DNA of 64,000 nucleotides, taken from the NCBI GenBank assembly GCA_050486225.1, contig JBJHCV010000010.1, positions 1-64,000 on the forward strand, read 5' to 3'. The notes under the pieces are model-generated. The model worked only from the letters and a program-made list of their open reading frames with translations. It searched no databases and was not told where the DNA came from. The translations under genes and the position numbers were made by a program. Of this stretch, positions 51,620 to 58,739 are shown in pieces. Source of the stretch: JBBDIX01 sp050486225. GTDB lineage: Bacteria; Actinomycetota; Nitriliruptoria; Nitriliruptorales; Nitriliruptoraceae. Each line of letters begins with the position of its first letter. Position 1 is the stretch's first letter.

Positions 51620-51728
51620 CTCTACTCCGGCTCGTCTCGGCTGGCGAAGCGCCAGCGGTGCGTCCAGGTGGATCCGTCGGGATCCGGACCCGACGGCGAC
51701 GCTGCGAGACGAAGCATCGCGCCCCAAG

Positions 51729-51745
51729 GTGAACGCACGGTGAAC
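51729..51745. promoter_or_regulatory. PHO-box-like direct repeat upstream of phoP and pstB
   Basis: GTGAAC at 51729-51734 and 51740-51745 are 11 bases apart in the same form as those upstream of pstS (GGTGAACGCAC then GGTGAACGCGG). They lie between divergent pstB and the regulator gene, 69 bases before the regulator ATG. Confidence 0.6.
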
Positions 51746-51785
51746 GCGGACTGATGCGCAGACGAAGGATGTACACGTCACCAGT

Positions 51786-51791
51786 AGGCTC
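51786..51791 (+). promoter_or_regulatory. Putative -10 of the PhoP/RegX3-like gene (leaderless)
   Basis: TAGGCT lies seven bases before the ATG at 51798. Transcription would start at the start codon itself, indicating a leaderless mRNA; no ribosome binding site is visible. Confidence 0.5.
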
Positions 51792-51797
51792 CTCGTC

Positions 51798-52484
51798 ATG
51801 CCGAAGATCCTGGTCGTCGAGGACGAACCATCGCTTGTCGAGGCCCTCGAGTTCGCGCTCACCAGCGAGGGCTTCGAGGTCGTCGTCGCGACCGATGGCT
51901 CCACGGCCCTGTCCACCTTCGAGCGTGAACGGCCCGACCTGGTCCTGCTCGACCTGATGCTCCCCGGCACTCCGGGCACCGAGGTGTGTCGTCAGATCCG
52001 CGCCAGCCGTTCCACCCCTGTCATCATGCTCACGGCACGCGACGCGGAGATCGACAAGGTCGTCGGACTGGAACTCGGTGCCGACGACTACGTGACCAAG
52101 CCGTTCTCGACCCGCGAACTCGTCGCGCGGATCCGTGCGGTGCTGCGTCGCGGCGGCGACTGGGACACGGTCGACGTGGACGCACCGCTCGAGTCAGCCG
52201 GGGTGCGCGTCGACCCGGAACGCCACGAGGTGAGCGTGCGCGGCACGCTGGTCGACATGCCGCCCAAGGAGTTCGCGCTGCTCGAACTGCTGGTGCGCAA
52301 CGCCGGCCGGGTGCTGACCCGCGACGTGCTCATCGACCGCATCTGGGGCTCGGACTACTTCGGGGACACCAAGACCCTCGACGTGCACGTGAAGCGACTG
52401 CGCGGTCGCATCGAGGTCGACCCGCGCAACCCGGAACTGATCCTGACGGTCCGCGGGGTCGGCTACCGGTTCGTCGATCGCTGA
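51798..52484 (+). CDS. phoP: PhoB/RegX3-type response regulator
   Basis: This 228-residue OmpR-family regulator has a receiver domain (1-120) with VVEDE acidic residues, phosphoacceptor Asp52 (VLLDLMLPG), Thr in MLTARD and Lys in YVTKPFS. The winged-helix domain (130-228) contains PPKEFALLELLVRNAGRVLTR, the recognition-helix DTKTLDVHVKRLRGRIE and VRGVGYRFV. It closely fits the phosphate regulator called PhoB, PhoP or RegX3. It should be activated by the downstream kinase at low phosphate and bind the 11-bp repeats in its own and the pstS promoters. Confidence 0.92.
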   Translation: MPKILVVEDEPSLVEALEFALTSEGFEVVVATDGSTALSTFERERPDLVLLDLMLPGTPGTEVCRQIRASRSTPVIMLTARDAEIDKVVGLELGADDYVTKPFSTRELVARIRAVLRRGGDWDTVDVDAPLESAGVRVDPERHEVSVRGTLVDMPPKEFALLELLVRNAGRVLTRDVLIDRIWGSDYFGDTKTLDVHVKRLRGRIEVDPRNPELILTVRGVGYRFVDR

Positions 52485-52496
52485 GGGACACCCGAG

Positions 52497-52502
52497 TAGC
52501 CT
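52497..52502 (+). promoter_or_regulatory. Putative -10 of the PhoR-like kinase gene
   Basis: TAGCCT lies 13 bases after the regulator stop and 43 bases before the kinase ATG, suggesting that the kinase may also be transcribed independently. Confidence 0.35.
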
Positions 52503-52545
52503 CGACGGGCCGACGTGCCCCCGCGCGTCGCGATGCGGAGCCCGG

Positions 52546-53568
52546 ATGTCCCCCTCCGAAGACGACAGCATGACACGGCTCGACGACATCCTCACGAGCC
52601 TGCCCACCGGCGTGCTGCTGGTGCACGACGGGATCGTCACCTACGCCAACCGAGCCGCGCGCCGACTGCTCGGGGAGCACGTGAGCGAGGGCACCCCGGC
52701 CATCGACCTCGGCAGCGACGGACTCACCGACGCCCTGACGGAGACCGCGGAGAGCGGCCGGTCACTGCGACTCGACATCCCCCACGACGACCGGCAGGTC
52801 GCGGTGCGGACCAACATCGCGTCCGACGGCGCGGTGGTCGCGGTGCTCACGGACGTCACCGACGTGCGCCGGGTGGAGACGCTTCGGCGGGACTTCGTCA
52901 CCAACGCGTCCCACGAGCTCAAGACCCCCGTCGCCGGCATCCAGGCACTCGCGGAGTCGTTGCAGCTGGCGCTCGAACGAAGCCCTGAACGTGCCCACTC
53001 CATGGTCGAACGCCTGCAGGTCGAGGCCCAACGTCTCAACCAGCTCGTGCGCGAACTGCTCGACCTGGCACGACTCGAGGACACCGACGACGTCCCCCGG
53101 GAACGGCTCCAGCGCGTCGACCTGGCAGAGATCGCGGCCGTGCAGGCAGACCGGGTCGCACCACGCGCAGAACTCCTCGGCGTCGAGGTCCACGTCGACG
53201 CTCCCGAGCCGGCCGTACTGGTGGGCAGCGCGGCGGACCTGCGGCTGATCGTCGGCAACGTCATCGAGAACGCCGTCGACTACAACGTGACAGGGGGACG
53301 CGTCGACGTGCGGGTGCGCCGACAGGGCGCAACGGTGCTGCTCGAGGTCAGCGACACCGGCATCGGGATCCCCGCGGACCAGGTCGAGCGGGTGTTCGAA
53401 CGCTTCTACCGGGTGGACAAGGCCCGCAGCCGGCTGGCGGGAGGAACCGGCCTCGGCCTGTCGATCACCCGCCACGCCGTCGAGTCACTGAACGGCACCA
53501 TCACGGTCGACAGCGAGGTCGGTCGCGGGACGACCTTCCGGGTGGAGCTGCCCGTCGCACCCGACTGA
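52546..53568 (+). CDS. phoR: PhoR/SenX3-like sensor histidine kinase, soluble form
   Basis: This 340-residue kinase has a PAS-like N-terminal domain (10-105, ILTSLPTGVLLVHDGIVTYANRA), HisKA with phospho-His123 in FVTNASHELKTPVAGIQAL, and HATPase_c with VGNVIENAVDYNVTGG (N), VSDTGIGIPADQVERVFERFYRVD (G1/F) and GGTGLGLSI (G2). These motifs match PhoR/SenX3 kinases, but those usually carry one or two N-terminal membrane spans, and none is visible here. Sensing probably passes through PhoU and the Pst transporter. ATG 52546 was chosen; ATG 52570 is possible. It follows its cognate regulator by 61 bases. Confidence 0.9.
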   Translation: MSPSEDDSMTRLDDILTSLPTGVLLVHDGIVTYANRAARRLLGEHVSEGTPAIDLGSDGLTDALTETAESGRSLRLDIPHDDRQVAVRTNIASDGAVVAVLTDVTDVRRVETLRRDFVTNASHELKTPVAGIQALAESLQLALERSPERAHSMVERLQVEAQRLNQLVRELLDLARLEDTDDVPRERLQRVDLAEIAAVQADRVAPRAELLGVEVHVDAPEPAVLVGSAADLRLIVGNVIENAVDYNVTGGRVDVRVRRQGATVLLEVSDTGIGIPADQVERVFERFYRVDKARSRLAGGTGLGLSITRHAVESLNGTITVDSEVGRGTTFRVELPVAPD

Positions 53569-53587
53569 CACACTCGCCGGTGTCCGA

Positions 53588-53606
53588 GCGCGGCCACCGG
53601 CCGCGC
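53588..53606. terminator. Bidirectional terminator between phoR and arsC
   Basis: GCGCGGCC and GGCCGCGC form a perfect 8-bp stem around a three-base ACC loop in the 69-base gap between the two convergent genes. Confidence 0.6.
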
Positions 53607-53637
53607 GGTCCCGCGGCGGTTGCGGTCCGACCCGGTC

Positions 53638-54057
53638 TCACGCGCCCCTGGTGGCGACCTGCATGTCCGTCAACAGGCCCTGGACACGCTCACCGATGTC
53701 GTCGCGGATGAGGCGGACGACCTCGGTGGGCTGCCCACTGGGATCCTCCAGTTCCCAGTCGACGTAGCGCTTCCCCGGGATCACCGGGCAGGTGTCCCCG
53801 CATCCCATGGTCACCACCACGTCGGCCTCCTCGAGGTCGGCCTCGGTCCAGGTGCGTGGCCGCTGCCCGCTGATGTCGATCGCGAGTTCGGCCATCGCCT
53901 CGGCGACGTTGCCGTGGACGGCGTCCGCGGGCCGCGACCCTCCGGACAGCACCTGCACGGCGTCACCCGCGAGGTGGCGCATCCAGGCGGCGGCCATCTG
54001 GGAGCGACCGGCGTTCTGCACACACAGGAACAGCACGGTCGGGACGGACTCGGTCAT
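53638..54057 (-). CDS. arsC: Arsenate reductase (LMW phosphatase fold)
   Basis: This 139-residue ArsC has the tyrosine-phosphatase P-loop CVQNAGRSQ with catalytic Cys12, and two further cysteines in VVTMGCGDTCP (Cys86, Cys90), the pattern of redox-shuttling arsenate reductases. VDWELEDPSG carries the general acid Asp. It reduces As(V) to As(III) using thioredoxin or mycothiol. The ATG at 54057 overlaps the stop of the aquaporin gene as ATGA, so the two proteins are made together. It is the last gene of the ars operon. Confidence 0.93.
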   Translation of the reverse strand: MTESVPTVLFLCVQNAGRSQMAAAWMRHLAGDAVQVLSGGSRPADAVHGNVAEAMAELAIDISGQRPRTWTEADLEEADVVVTMGCGDTCPVIPGKRYVDWELEDPSGQPTEVVRLIRDDIGERVQGLLTDMQVATRGA

Positions 54058-54794
54058 CGGTCGTTCTCCTGAGACGGTTCGTGAGAGACTTCGTGAGCGG
54101 CATGGTCGGTGGGTTCATCGGGGTGGTCGGACGTGGGGAACAGGACGGCGACCAGTGCGGCTGCCGCGACCACCGCGAGTGCCTGGCCGGCGAGGAACCC
54201 GGGCACCGAGGACGGCGCGATGCCCGTCCACGTGTCGGTCAGCGCACGAGCCAGGGTGACCGCAGGGTTGGCGAACGCGTCTGACGAGGTGAACACGATC
54301 GCGGCCGCGATCCACGCGCCGACAGCACCCGGCACCGCGGCCGTCCGTCCGGTGCGGACCAGACCAAGGATCACGACCAGCAGGCCGGTCGTCGCGACGA
54401 GTTCACCAACCATCATGCCGCCACCCGCACGCGGGGTCGTGGCGATCGCCACGGCGGACAGGCCGAACGTCAGGTGGGTGACGACGGTGCCAGCGGTCGC
54501 ACCCACGACCTGCGCCACCACGTAGGGGCCCACCCGGCGCCAGGACACGTGGCCGGTCCACGCGAGCGTCACGGTCACGACCGGATTGAAGTGGGCACCC
54601 GAGACGGGGCCGAACACGAGGATGAGGGCGACGAGCGTCGCTCCGACGACCATCGCGTGCTGGAACAGGGCCAGGGACGTCGAGTCCCCGAAGCTGGACA
54701 CGACGATGCCCGATCCGACCACCGACGCGAGCAGCATCGCGGTACCGAGCAGTTCCGCGACGAGTGGACGCAGTGACGGGCGCCTCCCGGTCAC
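54054..54794 (-). CDS. aqpS: Aquaporin/MIP channel, probably an arsenite channel
   Basis: This 246-residue major intrinsic protein has six membrane spans and the paired half-helix motifs HFNPVVT (residue about 70) and FANPAVT (about 180). The first is NPV instead of NPA. In Sinorhizobium meliloti an aquaporin (AqpS) takes the place of an ArsB/Acr3 pump and lets arsenite leave the cell after ArsC makes it. The same layout here, with no pump gene, supports that role. The GTG start at 54794 overlaps the upstream fusion gene's stop, and its own stop overlaps arsC. The tail is His/Glu-rich. Confidence 0.88.
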   Translation of the reverse strand: MTGRRPSLRPLVAELLGTAMLLASVVGSGIVVSSFGDSTSLALFQHAMVVGATLVALILVFGPVSGAHFNPVVTVTLAWTGHVSWRRVGPYVVAQVVGATAGTVVTHLTFGLSAVAIATTPRAGGGMMVGELVATTGLLVVILGLVRTGRTAAVPGAVGAWIAAAIVFTSSDAFANPAVTLARALTDTWTGIAPSSVPGFLAGQALAVVAAAALVAVLFPTSDHPDEPTDHAAHEVSHEPSQENDR

Positions 54795-55447
54795 GCCGCG
54801 GCCGCCAGCCGCGCGACCCGGTGGTCCAGGTCGTCGGCTGCGACCTCGAACGCGTCGACCCCACGACCCACCGGATCGGGCACCGACCAGTGCAGCCGTG
54901 GCACGTCGAAGGTGAGTCCCGACTCGTTGGCCCGGTCACACACGGACACCACCAGATCGGGCCCGCGGTCGAGGTCGTCGAGGTGGCGGGGCACGGCGGA
55001 CGAGAGGTCAAGGCCTCGTGTCCGTGCGACCTCGACGGCCAGCGGGTGCACACGGTCGGCCGGCAGGGTCCCGGCCGACAACGCGGAGGTACCGGTGCGA
55101 CGCGCCCACAGACCCGCCGCGAGCTGGGACCGCGCCGAGTTCGCCGTGCACAGGAAGAGCACCACGGGACCCGCCGGGACCGGAGCAGGATCGACGCCGA
55201 GCATCCCGACGATGTCGGACTCCAGGTGGACGTAGCGGCGGCGCCCGTCCCCCTCGGACGTCTGCCGCGACACGACCCCGGCGTTCTCGAGGACGTCGAG
55301 GTGGAACGCGAGCAGGTTGCTCGTCAGGCCGGTGGCCTGCGCCAGATGCCCCACGGTCACGTCCGTGTGGCGCAGCGCGTCGACGATCGCGAGCCGGTGC
55401 ACCTCACCGAGTGCACGGTGGATCCGTGCGCGACGTTCCGGTTCCAC
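54791..55447 (-). CDS. ArsR-type repressor fused to an LMW phosphatase/ArsC-like domain
   Basis: This 218-residue fusion has an ArsR-like winged helix at residues 5-80 (IHRALGEVHRLAIVDALRHTDVTVGHLAQATGLTSN with recognition helix LLAFHLDVLENAG) and an LMW phosphatase/arsenate reductase domain at 92-218. The P-loop is FLCTANSARSQLAAG (Cys100), with CDRANES later. The HTH domain has no cysteine, so the usual arsenite-binding CxC site is absent. It heads the operon with aqpS and arsC and overlaps aqpS by four bases. The GTG start at 55447 gives a normal ArsR N-terminus. It likely represses its own operon, but what it senses is unclear. Confidence 0.83.
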   Translation of the reverse strand: MEPERRARIHRALGEVHRLAIVDALRHTDVTVGHLAQATGLTSNLLAFHLDVLENAGVVSRQTSEGDGRRRYVHLESDIVGMLGVDPAPVPAGPVVLFLCTANSARSQLAAGLWARRTGTSALSAGTLPADRVHPLAVEVARTRGLDLSSAVPRHLDDLDRGPDLVVSVCDRANESGLTFDVPRLHWSVPDPVGRGVDAFEVAADDLDHRVARLAAAA

Positions 55448-55502
55448 GACCTCACCCGTCCCTGCCCATCGGCGTACCCCGGAGACCGTCCGTCGCCCGT
55501 CG

Positions 55503-55520
55503 TCTCAGCATATCTTGAGA
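55503..55520. promoter_or_regulatory. Putative ArsR-type operator
   Basis: TCTCAGCATATCTTGAGA is an imperfect 18-bp palindrome: TCTCA/TGAGA arms with a central ATAT. It lies 56 bases upstream of the ars fusion gene. On the minus strand it contains TATGCT, a -10-like hexamer, so a bound repressor would cover the promoter. AT-rich dyads with ATnnTTGA-like half-sites are usual for ArsR/SmtB repressors. Confidence 0.5.
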
Positions 55521-55601
55521 GGACTGGCGACGCGAGTCGGGCCGCCGTCGGGGGAGGCGCGAGCGTGCACGGGCATCAGCGTTGCTCCACGTCATCTTGC
55601 G

Positions 55602-55607
55602 TAGACT
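55602..55607 (+). promoter_or_regulatory. Putative -10 of the GGDEF-EAL gene
   Basis: TAGACT fits the TAnnnT pattern and lies in the ars/GGDEF divergent region, 101 bases before the chosen ATG. Confidence 0.3.
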
Positions 55608-55708
55608 CATCGCGCGCGCGCTGGCGCGTACCACGACACACGCGCCCGACGCCGCCGCACCGGCCCGTGCCCGGTGGAGGCCGTCAGGCGAGCGCGGGGA
55701 TCTGGCAC

Positions 55709-58333
55709 ATGCTCCTGGGCAGACTGGCCGTCATCGCCCTTGCGTCGCTCGTCGCCATCCAGGCCCTCGTCCCGGGTGCCCGCGGCTTCGTGGGACCCGA
55801 GTGGTTCGGTCCCTACGCCGTGGGCGCGGTGCTCGCGCTGGTGATGCTCGTCACGTGCACGGTGCGCAGACGCCCCGCGAACCGTGCACCGTGGTTCGCG
55901 CTCGCCGGCGTGGGCGTGCTGTGGCTGCTCGGCGACGTCGCCTTCGACCTCTCCTCCGAGGTTGGCGTCGTGTCCCGAGCCGACGTGTTCTTCGCCTCCG
56001 GTGCGGTGGCCCTCGTCGTTGCCGCCGTCCTCTTCCTGCGCACACGCCTCGGACGCCCCGACACCGACACCCTCATCGAAGGCTCGATGGTCGCGGTCGC
56101 TGCGGGCCTGGCGGCCTGGCTGTTCATGATCCAGCCGCGCTGGGAACTGGGCAGCGTGCCCGGAGCGTCCCGCCTGGTCATCGCGGCGTACCCGGCGCTC
56201 GGCTTCGTTGCGCTCGTCCTGTTCGTCCAGCTGCTCCTGTCGGATCGACGCATCCACCCGTCGGCGCTCATGCTCACCCTGGCAACGGCGTCGACGGTCA
56301 TCGCCGATGCGGCCTTCGCCGTGCTGCAGCAGACCGCCTCCTACGACCCGACGGAACTGCACGCGCTCGACGTCCTCTGGCTCGCGACCTACGGCCTGTT
56401 CGCTCTCGCTGCCCTGCACCCGCGGATGACCGAACTCACCGATCCGCCGGCAGCCCCCCGACCCGGAACGAGCACGGGGCACCTCCACGTCGCGGGAGCC
56501 GCGATCGCGGCAGTCCCGTTGCTGTTCGCGCTCGCCGTGTTGCTGGACCTCGAACCCGGGGCAGCCGGCGTCGCCGTGGCCTCCGTGCTCATGGTGCCCC
56601 TCGTGCTGTGGAGGACCCTGCGGCTCCAACGACGGCTCGACGCGTCGAACGCGGTCCTCGCAGGTCGTGAGCGCTACTACCGGACCATCGCGACCCATGC
56701 GGGCGACGTCTACCTCGTCGTCGGCCCCGACGGCGTCGTGGCCGACGTGTCCGATGCCTTCGAGCCGATCACCGGCACGGCACCACACGAGGTCGTGGGC
56801 CGACTGCTGGTCGAGGTGCTCGAACCGGACGATCGCGAACCTCTCGACGCGCTGATCATGACCGTGGCCGCGACCCCGGGGGCCCAGGACCATCGCGAGG
56901 TCCGCCTGACGACACGCGGCGGCCCCCTGTGGGTGGAGGCCCGGGCCACCAACCTGCTCGGCGACCCGACCGTGGCGGGCGTGGTCGTCAACCTCCACGA
57001 CATCACCGGCAGGAGGCGCGCAGAACACGCACTGGAGCTCCAGTCCCTGCGGGACCCGCTGACCGGCCTGCCCAACCGCGCACTGTTGCGTGACCGCATC
57101 GGCCGTGCCCTTCACCGGAGGGACGGTTCGGAGCACGACGTGGCCGTCCTGTTCTGCGACATCGACGGGTTCCGGACGGTCAACGACGGCCTCGGGCATG
57201 CGCAGGGAGATGCACTGCTCTACACGATCGGTCGACGCATCGAGTCGGCGGTGCGCCCGGACGACACGGTCGCCCGCCTCGGTGGCGACGAGTTCGCGGT
57301 GCTGATGGAGGGCGACGCCATGCTCGAGGCCGATGCCCACGTGGTCGCCGAACGCATCCGCGAGGCGCTCAACGACCCGGTGCGCGTCAACGACGTCGAC
57401 GTCGTCGTGACCGTGAGTGTCGGGATCACCGTCGCGAGCCGCGAGGGTTCGCTGACCCCGGACGACCTGCTCCGAGACGCCGACACCGCCGTGTACGCCG
57501 CCAAGGAGGCCGGCCGCGACCAGTCCGTGCACTACACACCCACCATGCGCCAGGCATCGCTCCAGCGCGTGGAACTGGCCACCGACCTGCGCACCGCCGT
57601 CGACGACGAGCAGCTCGTGCTCCAGTACCAGCCGATCCACGACCTCGCATCCCGGCGACTCGTGGGATTCGAGGCCCTGGCCCGCTGGCAGCATCCCGAA
57701 CGCGGCCTGTTGTCCCCACAACGGTTCATTCCCGTGGCCGAGCAGACCGGCACGATCGTGCAGCTCGGCGCCTGGGTCCTACGACGCGCGTGCACGACCG
57801 CCGCCGGGTGGACCATCCCCGGACACGCCGCGCCCACGATCAGTGTCAACCTGTCGCCACGGCAACTGCGTGACCCCGGCCTCATCGGGCACGTGCGTGC
57901 CGCGCTCGACGATTCGGGGCTCGATCCCCACCGGCTCGTGCTGGAACTCACCGAGTCCGCGCTCGTCGCGCAACCCGAGGTCGCCGTCGAACAGCTCCGT
58001 CGCATCAAGCGGCTCGGGATCCGGCTGGCCATCGACGACTTCGGGTCCGGTCACGCGTCGCTCGCCTACCTGCGCCAGTTCCCGGCCGACGTGCTCAAGA
58101 TCGATCGCTCCTACACCGGTTCGATCCATGCGCCCGGAGACGTGCCCGCGATGGTCCGTGGCATCCTCGACCTCGGCCGGACCCTGTCGCTCGACACCAT
58201 CGCCGAGGGCATCGAGACCAGCACCCAGCTCGACTGCCTCACAGCCGAGGGATGCGCCTTCGGGCAGGGCTTCCTGTTCGCGCAGGCGGTCGACGAGGAG
58301 GACGTGCCGCGGCTGCTGCACGGTGCCTCGTGA
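55709..58333 (+). CDS. Membrane GGDEF-EAL protein (diguanylate cyclase / c-di-GMP phosphodiesterase)
   Basis: This protein of about 874 residues has eight or so N-terminal membrane spans (residues 5-290), a PAS domain (320-425, YRTIATHAGDVYLVVGPDGVV), a GGDEF domain with intact ARLGGDEFAVL at about 525, and an EAL domain (610-870). The EAL has FEALARWQHP at about 655, ELTESALV, IDDFGSGHASLAYLRQFP, LKID and AEGIET. Both catalytic sites look complete, so it can make and degrade c-di-GMP. ATG 55709 was chosen as the first Met before the first membrane span. Its stop overlaps the next gene (GTGA), and the HD-GYP gene follows. Confidence 0.9.
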   Translation: MLLGRLAVIALASLVAIQALVPGARGFVGPEWFGPYAVGAVLALVMLVTCTVRRRPANRAPWFALAGVGVLWLLGDVAFDLSSEVGVVSRADVFFASGAVALVVAAVLFLRTRLGRPDTDTLIEGSMVAVAAGLAAWLFMIQPRWELGSVPGASRLVIAAYPALGFVALVLFVQLLLSDRRIHPSALMLTLATASTVIADAAFAVLQQTASYDPTELHALDVLWLATYGLFALAALHPRMTELTDPPAAPRPGTSTGHLHVAGAAIAAVPLLFALAVLLDLEPGAAGVAVASVLMVPLVLWRTLRLQRRLDASNAVLAGRERYYRTIATHAGDVYLVVGPDGVVADVSDAFEPITGTAPHEVVGRLLVEVLEPDDREPLDALIMTVAATPGAQDHREVRLTTRGGPLWVEARATNLLGDPTVAGVVVNLHDITGRRRAEHALELQSLRDPLTGLPNRALLRDRIGRALHRRDGSEHDVAVLFCDIDGFRTVNDGLGHAQGDALLYTIGRRIESAVRPDDTVARLGGDEFAVLMEGDAMLEADAHVVAERIREALNDPVRVNDVDVVVTVSVGITVASREGSLTPDDLLRDADTAVYAAKEAGRDQSVHYTPTMRQASLQRVELATDLRTAVDDEQLVLQYQPIHDLASRRLVGFEALARWQHPERGLLSPQRFIPVAEQTGTIVQLGAWVLRRACTTAAGWTIPGHAAPTISVNLSPRQLRDPGLIGHVRAALDDSGLDPHRLVLELTESALVAQPEVAVEQLRRIKRLGIRLAIDDFGSGHASLAYLRQFPADVLKIDRSYTGSIHAPGDVPAMVRGILDLGRTLSLDTIAEGIETSTQLDCLTAEGCAFGQGFLFAQAVDEEDVPRLLHGAS

Positions 58334-58710
58334 GGCCCCGTCCGGTCGCACTGGCACGTGGGCTGCGGGGCCGCTGCGGCAACTGCGGCGGCCGGGGCAT
58401 CCTCGCGGGACCGCTCGAACTGCGCGAGCGTTGTCGCGGCTGCGGCCTGTCCTTCGTGCGCGAGGAGGGCTACTGGGTCGGCGCGATGACCGTGATCATG
58501 GCGCTGGTCATCGTCACCTTCGCCGCGTTCTTCGTCGGCGGCATGCTCCTCACCTGGCCCGACGTCCCGTGGACCCCGCTGCTCGTCGGCGGGCTGGTCA
58601 TCAATGGACTCCTGCCCTTCCTCGCCTACTCGTGGGCCAAGGCCGTGTGGCTCGGACTCGACCTGACCTTCAACCCGGTCCAACCCGAGGATCCTGCCGA
58701 CGACGCCTAG
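58330..58710 (+). CDS. DUF983-like small membrane protein
   Basis: This 126-residue protein starts with a zinc-ribbon-like knuckle (CGNCGGRG and CRGCGLSF, four cysteines) followed by two membrane spans (residues 50-75, VIMALVIVTFAAFFVGGMLL, and 78-100, LLVGGLVINGLLPFLAYSW) and an acidic tail. This matches the small DUF983 family, whose function is unknown. The GTG at 58330 overlaps the TGA of the GGDEF-EAL gene, so it is probably translated with it. The -10 of the downstream HD-GYP gene overlaps its TAG stop codon. Confidence 0.78.
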   Translation: MRPRPVALARGLRGRCGNCGGRGILAGPLELRERCRGCGLSFVREEGYWVGAMTVIMALVIVTFAAFFVGGMLLTWPDVPWTPLLVGGLVINGLLPFLAYSWAKAVWLGLDLTFNPVQPEDPADDA

Positions 58711-58713
58711 GAT
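58708..58713 (+). promoter_or_regulatory. Putative -10 of the HD-GYP gene
   Basis: TAGGAT, a strong -10 hexamer, includes the TAG stop codon of the DUF983 gene. It lies 26 bases before the GTG start at 58740, with a GAGGA ribosome binding site in between. Confidence 0.4.
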
Positions 58714-58739
58714 CCCGGTGCTCCAATCGAGGATGACCG

